Positions 8,061 to 16,189 of a stretch of DNA of 64,000 nt are shown piece after piece (positions within the stretch are counted from its first letter, which is position 1; each line of letters starts with the position of its first letter). Below the pieces are notes generated by a model. It ran no database searches. It saw only the letters and a program-made list of their open reading frames with translations, and was not told the DNA's origin. Both the position numbers and the translations under genes were made by a program. Source of the stretch: Pseudomonas sp. DG56-2 (lineage in GTDB: Bacteria; Pseudomonadota; Gammaproteobacteria; Pseudomonadales; Pseudomonadaceae); assembly GCF_004803755.1 (NCBI RefSeq), contig NZ_CP032311.1, positions 4,914,501 to 4,978,500 on the forward strand, read 5' to 3'.

Positions 8061-9390
8061 GGTCTTCCTTTTCGGCTTGCTCAACTTTCTCGACGTGCTC
8101 TGATTTTCCAGAGTTATCCACAGCCTCAGGCGTGCCGCTGTCTTCGCGACCACTGCCATGGCTGCCGTCGTCACGGTCATCACCCCCGTGGCTGGCATCA
8201 GAACGAGCGCTCACGGTCACGCCACCCTTCCCGCTACTGCCGCTGCCCGAGTGGTCATCGTCGGAATGTTCGTGGTGACCGGAGCGGTCCCTGCCCGGTG
8301 TTTCGGCGCGCTCGCTGTGCAGTTCAACCCGAGTGGCACGCACCTCTCTAGCACCACTGAGCACGCCGCTCACTCGCACCCGCTGGTCAATTGCCAATGC
8401 CGAGCCCTGCTCACCGACAATTACCGTGTCGTGGCCCAGGGTCACATTGACGCCTCCCACTACCAGGCGCCGCTCCTGCCGGCCCTGCACCAGCCCTTCG
8501 ATTACTACCTGATGCACTCTGGCGGTAAACGGCATGCTCGGATCGGGGCGACTCTGGGCGACTTCCAACTGGCGACCGGTCCACTGACCACGCACGAGCA
8601 CTTCTTGCGCTGCCGTTACCCGGCTTCCCAGCTTCAGCCCTTGAAGGCTACCCGTGCGGTCCACCACGCCAATGGCGCTGGACTCCTTGAGGCCCGGCGC
8701 TCGCTCGATACGGCTGGCAACTACCTCGCCACGGGCATTGCGCAGGCCGCTGACCTTGACCGGTTCACCGGGTCGCAGGCCTTCTGCGACTCTTGCGCCC
8801 TTGGCCAGGTGCACGGGCTGGCCCATTACTCGCAGTGGCGAGGTGGTATTTGGCAGCTGCGTCAGCGGGCCTTCGTAAACGTTCAGGATCGAAATGCGTC
8901 CAGCCTCGAGGCCTCGCTTGCCGGCGAAAGACTCCACCGCCACTACCTGCCCGATTGCCAGGTTTGCGCTGCTGGCTGCGACGCCATTTTCACTCACCGG
9001 TACATCTTTGCCGTAATGCACCTCCACGCCATTGACGCAGATTGAAGCGAAGCCGGTTATGGTGCCGACGATACCGGTGCCGCCGGTTCCACCGGGAGAC
9101 CAAATCGGCGCACCGGTACCACCCGTTCCACCCGGGCGTTGCTGGATTGGCGCACCGCTGCCGCCCATCCCCCCGTTATCACTCTGAATCCCCGTGCCGC
9201 CCACGCCGCCCGAGCGGGCCCCGGTGCCTCCCGTGCCTCCGGGAAACTGCAGGCTCGATGCGCCCGCCATACCAATCTCATCACGGCTGACGCAGGCCGG
9301 TGCTGCGCTGCCCAAGGAGCAGAACCCCAGGCCTGACAACAGCCCCAGGGCAGCAATAAAGGTATGAGCGCGGCGCAGGAGTGAGTTCAT
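7690..9390 (-). CDS. DUF5666-domain protein with Gly-rich N-terminus and Glu-Lys-Val repeat tail
   Basis: 566 residues in four parts: a signal peptide (to about residue 30, ...GSAAPA); a Gly/Thr-rich collagen-like stretch (about 45-108) of repeated PGGTGGTG units; a chain of DUF5666-type small beta domains (about 108-360), each with a pattern like ASRIE or ATRVE at its end; and a charged tail. The tail has an acidic Asp/Ser/His part, then about 125 residues built of EKVEKPEKVEKAEK repeats, likely an extended or coiled rod. Probably exported and envelope-associated. Its start codon overlaps the DUF6502 stop by four bases, so the pair is translationally coupled. Function unknown. Confidence 0.85.
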   Translation of the reverse strand: MNSLLRRAHTFIAALGLLSGLGFCSLGSAAPACVSRDEIGMAGASSLQFPGGTGGTGARSGGVGGTGIQSDNGGMGGSGAPIQQRPGGTGGTGAPIWSPGGTGGTGIVGTITGFASICVNGVEVHYGKDVPVSENGVAASSANLAIGQVVAVESFAGKRGLEAGRISILNVYEGPLTQLPNTTSPLRVMGQPVHLAKGARVAEGLRPGEPVKVSGLRNARGEVVASRIERAPGLKESSAIGVVDRTGSLQGLKLGSRVTAAQEVLVRGQWTGRQLEVAQSRPDPSMPFTARVHQVVIEGLVQGRQERRLVVGGVNVTLGHDTVIVGEQGSALAIDQRVRVSGVLSGAREVRATRVELHSERAETPGRDRSGHHEHSDDDHSGSGSSGKGGVTVSARSDASHGGDDRDDGSHGSGREDSGTPEAVDNSGKSEHVEKVEQAEKEDRSGRSEKGEKAEKVEKVEKVEKVEKAEKVDKPEKVEKAEKIEKPEKVEKAEKVEKPEKVEKIEKVEKPEKVEKVEKVEKPEKVEKAEKVEKPEKVEKAEKVEKPEKVEKVEKVEKPEKAERPD

Positions 9391-10223
9391 GAGCGAGGCG
9401 TCGTCGGCGAGTTAGGCTCAGTGTAGAAATAAAGCCCGATAGTGATGCGCTGGCGTGGCTCCAGGCTGGATAGATCGCGGTTTTCCAGACTTGCGGCAAG
9501 TCGGCTGAATTCGAGCAGCGTCTGCATGCCTTCACTGGCAACTGCATCACGCAGGACCTGGACACTGCCCGGGGCCAGCGCATCGTAGTGCACACTTCGT
9601 TCGAAGAAGGGCGGCTCCTCACCGCTGAGGTTATGAACAGCTGCGCTCGCATGGTCATGCAAGTTATGGCCGAGGTACGCCGCCTTCTCATCGAAGCCCT
9701 TCTGCGGCAAAAATGCCTGAGCCTCCAGGTGCACACAGTCTTGCTCATCGAGTCGCACCACGCCCAGGCGCAACCATTCATCGAGCACCACGCGCGCACG
9801 AATGTCCGTGCTGACTTTCGCAACCAAGGCATCAAACGAGGCTTCGCCGCCAACGCTCGCCAAGCGCGGCAGAGGTAAAGCCTGGCCAGTTTCTTTACAG
9901 AAAGGTGGACTATTGCTCCAGACATTGACCAGTTGGGCGCCCAAGGTGATGTTGTCGGGGAGTGCCATGCTGGAGGCGTCAGCCTCATGGCGTAAACGCC
10001 GGACGTCCTTGCGGTGCACACCGGTCAGTAGACTGATGCGGCTGTCACTTGGAACTTTGTCGTCCAGACGGAATTCTCGATCGGCCACATCAACGAATAC
10101 CTCCTTGAGCAAATCGACAAACACCGTATAGGTGATGCCCTTGCGCAACATAAGACGCACCAGCGGACGCATGACTCGTCGCAGCGCGCTTATGAGGGAA
10201 GGTGCAAGTGTGGGCGATGGCAT
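9387..10223 (-). CDS. DUF6502 family protein
   Basis: 278 residues of a family of unknown function. The N-terminal half has a helical, winged-helix-like look: RRVMRPLVRLMLRKGITYTVFVDLLKEVFVDVA, then DSRISLLTGVHRKDVRRLR, which resembles a recognition helix. This suggests a nucleic-acid-binding or regulatory role. The C-terminal half contains predicted helices and no signal peptide. The ATG at 10223 is chosen because AAGGA is nine bases before it; the ATG at 10232 lies against that site. It overlaps the DUF5666 start by four bases, and this pairing of DUF6502 with an exported DUF5666 protein points to a joint function. Confidence 0.8.
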   Translation of the reverse strand: MPSPTLAPSLISALRRVMRPLVRLMLRKGITYTVFVDLLKEVFVDVADREFRLDDKVPSDSRISLLTGVHRKDVRRLRHEADASSMALPDNITLGAQLVNVWSNSPPFCKETGQALPLPRLASVGGEASFDALVAKVSTDIRARVVLDEWLRLGVVRLDEQDCVHLEAQAFLPQKGFDEKAAYLGHNLHDHASAAVHNLSGEEPPFFERSVHYDALAPGSVQVLRDAVASEGMQTLLEFSRLAASLENRDLSSLEPRQRITIGLYFYTEPNSPTTPRS

Positions 10224-10262
10224 TGGGGACATTCCTTGACAGATGGTTGCAGTAATACAGTG

Positions 10263-10296
10263 CTCGTACAAAACCCGCCCCTGGGTTTTGTACGAG
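10263..10296. repeat. Perfect 14-bp inverted repeat
   Basis: CTCGTACAAAACCC and its exact complement are separated by six bases. The palindrome lies 13 bases past the stop of the Gly/His-rich gene and 40 bases before the DUF6502 start. No T-run follows on either strand, so it could be an operator, a transcript-processing hairpin, or a weak terminator. Confidence 0.7.
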
Positions 10297-10309
10297 AACC
10301 CTCAGTCAG

Positions 10310-11029
10310 TCAACTTCTGCTGTTATCGTCTCCAGGCTCGCCGCCGACGTGATCGCCACGGTCATCACCCGGCTCGCCCCCCACATGATCACCACGATCA
10401 TCACCAGGCTCGCCGCCAACATGATTGCCATGATCGTCTCCGGGCTCACCACCAACGTGATTGCCATGGTCATCGCCGGGCTCGCCACCCACATGATTGC
10501 CATGATCATCGCCAGGTTCTGAATGGTTGCTGCTGCGACCGGAGTTCGAGTTTCCGGCCTGCCCTTGGCCGGCGTCCCCATGGTCGCTACCACTATGGCC
10601 GCTGCCGCTATGACCGCTGCCACTGCTGCCGCCACTACCATTGCCAGCATGGCCGCCACCACTGCCGCTTCCACCATGGCCACCTGAACCTCCGCTTCCA
10701 CCACCATGGCCGCCGCCACTGCCTCCGCCGTGACCACCTCCGCCGCCGCCACCATGACCACCGCCACCACCTCCACCGTGGCCTCCGCCACCACCTCCGC
10801 CGTGACCACCTCCGCCGCCGCCGTGACCACCTCCGCCGCCGCCATGACCACCGCCGCCGCCATGACCACCGCCGCCACCTCCGCCGTGGCCACCTCCGCC
10901 ACCGCCATCTTTGGCGTATGCACTGGAATCATGGGAAATCGAATCGGGGAGCAGAACCATGGAGGCCGACAGCACGCCTCCAATCGCTATCGCCAACAAT
11001 GCCTTGGTGAATAACTTGTGAGTGTGCAT
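10310..11029 (-). CDS. Exported Gly/His-rich repeat protein
   Basis: 239 residues. An N-terminal hydrophobic signal sequence (LFTKALLAIAIGGVLSASMVLL) precedes a stretch of about 85 residues made of GGGGGHGG-type repeats, a Gly/Ser/His region, and a C-terminal tract of five to six 12-residue repeats (EPGDDHGNHVGG, later ones DRGDHVGG). The many His residues and DDHG clusters could bind metal ions; this is inference. AGGAG is seven bases before the ATG at 11029. It is upstream of the DUF6502-DUF5666 genes on the same strand. A 225-codon Ala/Val-rich frame over the same DNA is a shadow. Confidence 0.75.
   Translation of the reverse strand: MHTHKLFTKALLAIAIGGVLSASMVLLPDSISHDSSAYAKDGGGGGGHGGGGGGGHGGGGGHGGGGGGHGGGGGGHGGGGGGGHGGGGGGGHGGGGGGGHGGGSGGGHGGGSGGSGGHGGSGSGGGHAGNGSGGSSGSGHSGSGHSGSDHGDAGQGQAGNSNSGRSSNHSEPGDDHGNHVGGEPGDDHGNHVGGEPGDDHGNHVGGEPGDDRGDHVGGEPGDDRGDHVGGEPGDDNSRS
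10313..10530 (-). repeat. 36-base tandem coding repeats
   Basis: Five to six imperfect 36-base units encode the 12-residue EPGDDHGNHVGG repeat at the C-terminus of the Gly/His-rich protein. Confidence 0.8.
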
Positions 11030-11229
11030 CTTCCGTCTCCTGGTCATTGCCGTGAGAAACGTCGAATAAAGTTGGAAATCGATGTTTGTTTTTCTACTTT
11101 ATATTTTCGTGGGAAATTTTCCCACATCAAAAAACTAGACCTGTTCATCCACGGATTCAAGCGACGCAGGAGAAAGCCGACCAGTGGTGGCCAGATGAAG
11201 TGAACAAGGATTGCGCGGTGTAGCCGCCC

Positions 11230-11985
11230 CTAAACGGGTGCGGCTTTACGCAGGTCCGGCAGACGAATCAATGACCAGCCCCCTTCAGGCTCAGCCAATA
11301 CCACTCGCACCCCGTGACTGAGTGAAGGGTCCAGCAGCCTCGGCGCCAGATCACCCACCATCCAGTTGGCTGTATTGGAAGCGATCACGCGGCCATCGGC
11401 GGAAACCAGCACCGCTTCATGCTCAAGGCGCATCAGGCTGCGTACCAGCATGCGTTCGACGTTGTGCAACGATAGGTCCAGCCCCGCCACGCCAACGAAA
11501 CGCCCCTGCACGAAAATGGGCATGGTGAAGGTCAGCACATACATGTTGGTGCCGTAGAGGTCGACGTAGGGTCCCTCGACGCTGCTGTTACCGGAGTCAC
11601 GCGGACGGCTGAACCAGGGTGCGGCGGTGTAATCGTAGAAGTTTTCCCGCCGACGATCGAAGTTGGGCCGCAGCGGCAGAGTCTTGCCTGCATCTGCCAG
11701 ATACCACCATTCCAGGTGCATCGCCTGGTCGCTCAAGCTGCCCGGCTCAATAATCACCCCACCGCCACAGCCGAAGGCCCCTGTGGCCAATAGCTGCTGA
11801 TCAATTGCCGGCCTGAGTAAAGCCAGGTCCTTGACGTTGGGTACACGGCCTTCAGAGAGTACGCGCTCCCAGATACCGATGGTTTCATCCACCAACTGGC
11901 GGACCTGGCTGAAGATGCTCTCCAGCGTGCTGTTGAGCTGCCGAGCGCAAGCACACAGGGGGTCGTTTTCGCTCAGGGCGAACAT
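11230..11985 (-). CDS. Stand-alone cache (PDC)-domain sensor protein
   Basis: 251 residues that look like an extracellular double-cache sensing domain, but with no signal peptide, membrane segment or output domain. Typical cache features are seen: WWYLADAGKTLPLRPNF, YDYTAAPWFSRPRDSG, GTNMYVLTFTMPIFVQGRFVGVAGLDLSL and an AVLVSADGRVIAS strand-turn. A cytosolic ligand-binding role is therefore likely. GAGG is seven bases before the ATG at 11985. It lies directly downstream of the GntR gene on the same strand and opposite the N-demethylase operon, so it may sense a substrate of that pathway. Confidence 0.85.
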   Translation of the reverse strand: MFALSENDPLCACARQLNSTLESIFSQVRQLVDETIGIWERVLSEGRVPNVKDLALLRPAIDQQLLATGAFGCGGGVIIEPGSLSDQAMHLEWWYLADAGKTLPLRPNFDRRRENFYDYTAAPWFSRPRDSGNSSVEGPYVDLYGTNMYVLTFTMPIFVQGRFVGVAGLDLSLHNVERMLVRSLMRLEHEAVLVSADGRVIASNTANWMVGDLAPRLLDPSLSHGVRVVLAEPEGGWSLIRLPDLRKAAPV

Positions 11986-12053
11986 GGTATTACCTCACGC
12001 AGGGTTGGCTTTATTATTATCCGTTCGGGTTTTGGGTAAAAACCCACGAAGGT

Positions 12054-12830
12054 CTAGGCAATTATCGCGCCGGCCTGATCTTCGTCGTCGCTGCCAGCCA
12101 ATAACTCGAGTCGCAGGCTGATCAGACGCTTGATTCCACGGCTGACATGCGCCTCGGCAAGAGCACCGGCAAGCACCGTGTCATTGCTGAGCAAGGCTTC
12201 GAGAATGGCGCGGTGTTCGTGCTCGACCACCGTCACATCGCCGCCCCCGGCTGCTTCAAGCCAAAGCAATTCACCCACCTCTGACTGCAGGCGCATTTCG
12301 GCATGGGTCAAGCGCAGCGACTGTGCGGCAGCCGCCACCTCGATATGAAAACGTGCATCGGCGCGATGCCGCGCCAACCGAGTGCCTGCCTGCTTCAAGG
12401 TGTCGATGTGTTGCGCGATGCGAGCGTACTGTTCGCGTGAGCCGCGTTGGGCAGCAAGGCGTGCGGCCGTGCCGGAAATTGCCATTTGCTCATCACCCAG
12501 GTCACGCAGGTCTGGCCCGCTCATCTCGCGCAGTCGCTGCAGCAGCAGGCCTTCGGGCAACTCCACTGGCGCACAGACGAAACTGCCGCCATTGCGTCCG
12601 CGCCGGGTCTCGATCAGACCCCGCTGACGCAGCACCACCAGCGCTTCGCGCAGAGTAACGGTGGCCACCCCCAATTGCATCGCCAATTCGGTTTCACTCG
12701 GGAGCTGCTGCCCTTCGGCGAACAGGCCCAGTTCGATAGCTTCAACCAGCCGCCGCGCTACTTCATCGGTGCGCCCTTCCTGGCGCAGCCGGATGAAGGC
12801 AGTACTACGGGCAGTATTCAGGGCATTCAT
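12054..12830 (-). CDS. GntR-family regulator, FadR/FCD subfamily
   Basis: 258 residues. The N-terminal winged helix (about 18-85) contains the GntR signature LPSETELAMQLGVATVTLREALVVLRQRGLIETRRGRNGG-type run, and the C-terminal helical FCD ligand domain (about 105-235) contains spaced His residues (HIDTL, RFHIEVAAAAQS, HEHRAILEAL) that usually bind a metal and an organic acid. Divergent from the aldehyde dehydrogenase at 13114, so the neighbouring operon is the likely target; candidate sites are at 13011-13029 and 14573-14585. GGAGA precedes the ATG. Confidence 0.93.
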   Translation of the reverse strand: MNALNTARSTAFIRLRQEGRTDEVARRLVEAIELGLFAEGQQLPSETELAMQLGVATVTLREALVVLRQRGLIETRRGRNGGSFVCAPVELPEGLLLQRLREMSGPDLRDLGDEQMAISGTAARLAAQRGSREQYARIAQHIDTLKQAGTRLARHRADARFHIEVAAAAQSLRLTHAEMRLQSEVGELLWLEAAGGGDVTVVEHEHRAILEALLSNDTVLAGALAEAHVSRGIKRLISLRLELLAGSDDEDQAGAIIA

Positions 12831-13010
12831 TGGCTCTCCATAGTCAGCATGTATTGGCCCAGATGGAGCCTGCTAAACGTTCAGTTTCGTATCTTATAGA
12901 GATTGCACTGCCTCCGACACCGGCGATTTCGGCTCTTGATCGATTAAAAATCCGTTCAAACGCGGTTTTCAAGCCGACAGATGGAGAGTTGCCGAACCTC
13001 GAACATTAAG

Positions 13011-13029
13011 ATATGTTTTTATATGTTTA
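13011..13029. promoter_or_regulatory. Candidate operator of the GntR regulator (promoter-side copy)
   Basis: ATATGTTT occurs twice with a ten-base period (13011-13018 and 13021-13028). The 13-base word at 13017-13029 recurs, inverted, at 14573-14585. It lies 85 bases before the aldehyde dehydrogenase start in the divergent gap. Binding by the adjacent GntR protein is inferred from position. Confidence 0.45.
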
Positions 13030-13113
13030 GTGTGAACAGCGGGCAACTCAACCTCTGCGCCCCCGCATTGGCCCAGCGATTCTCAACCTACAAGACTAAT
13101 CAAGGGACACGCC

Positions 13114-14538
13114 ATGCAAACCAAACTCCTGATCAACGGCCAGTTGGTCGACGGTGAAGGCGACCAGTACGCCGTTTACAACCCGGCCCTGGGCACCGTG
13201 CTGGTGAACATCGCCGAGGCCAGCAGTGCCCAGGTCGATGCCGCTGTGCAGGCCGCCGATCAGGCATTCGACGCCTGGTCTCAAACCCCGCCCAAGGATC
13301 GCGCCCAGTTGCTGTTGAAGCTGGCCGACCGTATCGAGGCCGACGCGCAGACCCTGGCGCGCCTGGAATCGCAAAACTGTGGCAAGCCCTACCAGGCAGC
13401 GCTGAATGACGAGATTCCGGCAATTGCCGATGTGTTCCGCTTCTTTGCCGGTGCCAGCCGCTGCCTGAATGGTTCGGCCGGTGGCGAATACCTGCCAGGC
13501 CACACCTCGATGATTCGTCGTGACCCGCTGGGTGTCGTGGCCTCGATTGCGCCCTGGAACTACCCCCTGATGATGGTGGCGTGGAAACTTGCTCCGGCCC
13601 TTGCTGCCGGCAACTGCGTGGTGCTCAAGCCATCCGAGCAAACGCCACTGACTGCCTTGAAGTTGGCGCAAATCATTGCCGAGCTGTTCCCGGCAGGCGT
13701 CGTCAACATTCTCTTCGGCCGCGGTCCGAGCGTGGGCGAGCCTCTGGTCACCCACCCCAAGGTTCGCCTCGTTTCGCTTACCGGTTCGGTGGCCACTGGC
13801 GCACGCATCGTCGCCAACACCGCCAGCAGCGTGAAGCGCACGCACATGGAACTGGGTGGCAAGGCTCCGGTGTTGATCTTCGATGATGCCGATATCGATG
13901 CAGCCGTAGAGGGCATTCGCGCCTTCGGCTTCTACAACGCAGGCCAGGATTGCACCGCTGCCTGCCGCCTGTATGTGCAACAAGGTGTCTACGAAACTTT
14001 CGTGAAAAAGCTGGGCGAAGCCGTGGCCAGCATTCGCCATGGCTTGCAGGACGACCCAGAAACCGAACTCGGTCCGCTGATCACTCAAGACCATCTGCAA
14101 CGCGTCGAAGCTTTTGTCGAGCGCGCCAAGGCGCAGCCGCACATTCGCGTGATCACTGGCGGCAAGCGTGTTGAGGGTCCCGGCTTTTTCTTCGAGCCAA
14201 CCGTATTGGCCGACGCTCGCCAGGAGGACGAAATCGTTCAGCGCGAAGTTTTCGGCCCGGTGGTCAGCATCACCCCATTCAGCGATGAAGCCCAGGCGCT
14301 GGCTTTCGCCAACGACTCCGACTATGGCCTGGCCTCATCGGTATGGACCCGCGATGTAGGCCGCGCCAACCGCCTGGCCTCACGCCTGCAGTACGGCTGC
14401 ACCTGGGTAAATACCCATTTCATGTTGATCAGTGAAATGCCCCACGGCGGCATGAAGCAGTCGGGCTACGGCAAAGATATGTCGATGTACGGCCTGGAAG
14501 ACTACACCTGCGTACGCCACGTGATGTTCAAGCACTAA
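13114..14538 (+). CDS. NAD(P)-dependent aldehyde dehydrogenase (aminobutyraldehyde/betaine-aldehyde type)
   Basis: 474 residues, normal for the aldehyde dehydrogenase superfamily. The catalytic Cys280 (GQDCTAAC) and general-base Glu246 (MELGGK) are present, as are the cofactor-binding PWNYPL and the FEPTVL and EVFGPV stretches. Sequence type is close to gamma-aminobutyraldehyde or betaine-aldehyde dehydrogenases. Heading an operon with an N-demethylase set, it may oxidise an aldehyde released during amine breakdown, formaldehyde or a larger amino-aldehyde. AGGGA precedes the ATG by about nine bases. The substrate is inference. Confidence 0.92.
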   Translation: MQTKLLINGQLVDGEGDQYAVYNPALGTVLVNIAEASSAQVDAAVQAADQAFDAWSQTPPKDRAQLLLKLADRIEADAQTLARLESQNCGKPYQAALNDEIPAIADVFRFFAGASRCLNGSAGGEYLPGHTSMIRRDPLGVVASIAPWNYPLMMVAWKLAPALAAGNCVVLKPSEQTPLTALKLAQIIAELFPAGVVNILFGRGPSVGEPLVTHPKVRLVSLTGSVATGARIVANTASSVKRTHMELGGKAPVLIFDDADIDAAVEGIRAFGFYNAGQDCTAACRLYVQQGVYETFVKKLGEAVASIRHGLQDDPETELGPLITQDHLQRVEAFVERAKAQPHIRVITGGKRVEGPGFFFEPTVLADARQEDEIVQREVFGPVVSITPFSDEAQALAFANDSDYGLASSVWTRDVGRANRLASRLQYGCTWVNTHFMLISEMPHGGMKQSGYGKDMSMYGLEDYTCVRHVMFKH

Positions 14539-14572
14539 GGACGCCGCACATTTGCGCTGAGCTGCACCACTA

Positions 14573-14585
14573 TAAACATATAAAA
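14573..14585. promoter_or_regulatory. Second copy of the 13-base operator-like word
   Basis: TAAACATATAAAA here is the exact reverse complement of 13017-13029. It lies between the aldehyde dehydrogenase and the DmmA-like gene, 17 bases before the latter's ATG, so it could control a second promoter within the operon. Confidence 0.4.
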
Positions 14586-14601
14586 TAATAGGTAATATGC
14601 C

Positions 14602-15207
14602 ATGCTTATCACCGGCATCAAAAGCCGCCCGGTCTACGACCACCTGCACCCGATGGCAGGTGGTTTACGCCACCTGGTCGTCGGCCAGGGCAGCGGCGGC
14701 ACGGCCATGCTGCGGCTGATCGAGGAAATGACCCCGGCACAGCGTGAAAACAGCACGCTGCTGTACTCCACCGAATCCTTCTCCGGACACAACCACCTGG
14801 CAGCTCTACGCCAGGCCCCGGCGGGCGACTTGCAGGTTTTTGACAGCAACCATGCGCTGATCGAAGGCCTTCGTCGCCTGCTCGACACCGCCCACATGGG
14901 CACGCGTCTGTACCTCAGCGGTTCGGAAAGCTTCATCGGCACCACTATGCAGGCGGCTAATGCGGTCGATCTGAACCGCGATGAAGTACTGCGTGAACAC
15001 AGCGGCACCCTGGTTCGTCGCGTCTGGTGCGCTCACTGCGACACCTACACCGAAAACGTCACCCACCGCGTATTCACCTGCCCCGGCTGCAAGCTCGACC
15101 TGGTCGTGCGCGATCACTACTCCCGTCGCCTGGCCGCTTTCCAGGGCATCAAGGCCGACGGTGAAGTCCCAGGCGAAATGCCTGCTGCCGAGGAGCTCGA
15201 TACATGA
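14602..15207 (+). CDS. DmmA-like subunit of a dimethylamine-monooxygenase-type system
   Basis: 201 residues. A Rossmann-like N-terminal part with repeated hydrophobic strands (LRHLVVGQGSGG, TLLYSTESF, GTRLYLSGSE) ends in a four-cysteine zinc-ribbon-like module (C143, C146, C160, C163 in WCAHC...CPGC). This matches the DmmA family found beside heme-dependent oxidative N-demethylases. Its job may be electron-transfer or assembly support for the demethylase. Overlaps the reductase gene by four bases. An AT-rich gap with an operator-like word precedes it. Confidence 0.82.
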   Translation: MLITGIKSRPVYDHLHPMAGGLRHLVVGQGSGGTAMLRLIEEMTPAQRENSTLLYSTESFSGHNHLAALRQAPAGDLQVFDSNHALIEGLRRLLDTAHMGTRLYLSGSESFIGTTMQAANAVDLNRDEVLREHSGTLVRRVWCAHCDTYTENVTHRVFTCPGCKLDLVVRDHYSRRLAAFQGIKADGEVPGEMPAAEELDT

Positions 15208-16172
15208 ATACCCACAACGGAACCCTCAGTGTTCGGGTTGCGCGCATCGAGAACCTCACCCCGGAAATCAAGCGCTTTACCCTGGTGGACCTCAATGGCA
15301 AGCACTTGCCTGCATTCTCCGGTGGCAGCCACGTGGTCGTGGTGGTCGAGGACGGTGACAAGACCCATCGCAACGCCTATTCGCTGATGGGTTCGCCCTA
15401 CGACTCCAGCGCCTACCAGATCGCCGTGCGCCGGGTCAGCGATGGCCGCGGCGGTTCACGCTACCTGCATGACACCCTGGAAGAAGGTGCGCTGTTGCAG
15501 ATCCTGCAACCTGCCAACCTCTTCCCGCTGGCCAAGCATGCTCGCCAGCACGTGTTCATCGCCGGTGGCGTGGGTATCACCCCGGTGTACTCGCAGATGG
15601 AAGAGCTGCACATCAAACAGGCTGATTTCGAGCTGCACCTGGCAGTTCGTGGGCCGGAACACACCGCGCTGGGCCTGGAGCTGCAGGCACGTTATGGCCA
15701 GCGCGTGCAGCTCTACGTACAGGGTCAGGAAGCGCGCATGGATATCCGCCAGATCCTTACTGCACGGCCACTGGGCAGTCATGTGTATGTCTGCGGTCCG
15801 GACAGCATGATCGATGACACCCTCGACAGCGCACGCGCGCTGGGCTGGACCGACAGTCACATTCACTACGAGCGCTTTGTCGAACAGGGCTCAAACGGCC
15901 AGCCATTCAGCGTCACCCTGGCTCGCCAAGGCGTAACCATCGAGGTGCCACCAGACCAGTCGTTGCTCGAAGCAGCCGAACAAGCTGGCTACAAAGTGCC
16001 TTACCTGTGCCGTGGCGGCGCCTGTGGATACTGCGAAACCGAAGTGCTGGAGGTCGAGGGCGAGCTGGATCACCGCGACGACTGGCTTAGTGAAGAAGAC
16101 AAACAAAGCAATCGCAAATTCATGCCGTGCGTATCCCGCGCCTGCGGCAGCCGCCTGGTCGTAGACCTCTAA
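15204..16172 (+). CDS. VanB/PDR-type iron-sulfur flavoprotein reductase
   Basis: 322 residues with the phthalate-dioxygenase-reductase domain order: flavin-binding barrel (about 5-105, with RNAYSLMGSP), NAD-binding domain (about 110-230, with FIAGGVGITPVYSQ and YVCGPDSMID) and a C-terminal plant-type [2Fe-2S] ferredoxin domain (C269, C274, C277, C309). It takes electrons from NAD(P)H and passes them to an oxygenase, here most likely the heme-dependent N-demethylase encoded 17 bases downstream. The ATG overlaps the upstream stop by four bases, so translation is coupled. Confidence 0.92.
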   Translation: MNTHNGTLSVRVARIENLTPEIKRFTLVDLNGKHLPAFSGGSHVVVVVEDGDKTHRNAYSLMGSPYDSSAYQIAVRRVSDGRGGSRYLHDTLEEGALLQILQPANLFPLAKHARQHVFIAGGVGITPVYSQMEELHIKQADFELHLAVRGPEHTALGLELQARYGQRVQLYVQGQEARMDIRQILTARPLGSHVYVCGPDSMIDDTLDSARALGWTDSHIHYERFVEQGSNGQPFSVTLARQGVTIEVPPDQSLLEAAEQAGYKVPYLCRGGACGYCETEVLEVEGELDHRDDWLSEEDKQSNRKFMPCVSRACGSRLVVDL

Positions 16173-16189
16173 TAACAGGAACAAACGTC

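Noticed and set aside
10263..10296. LitR-type site because of GTACA half-sites
   Set aside because: The half-sites are 17 bases apart and are CGTACA/TGTACG, so they do not match the TGTACA-N12-TGTACA form.
10306..10983. 225-codon Ala/Val-rich ORF over the Gly/His-rich gene
   Set aside because: Out-of-frame reading of the same codon repeats; the other frame has a signal peptide, good RBS and regular repeats.
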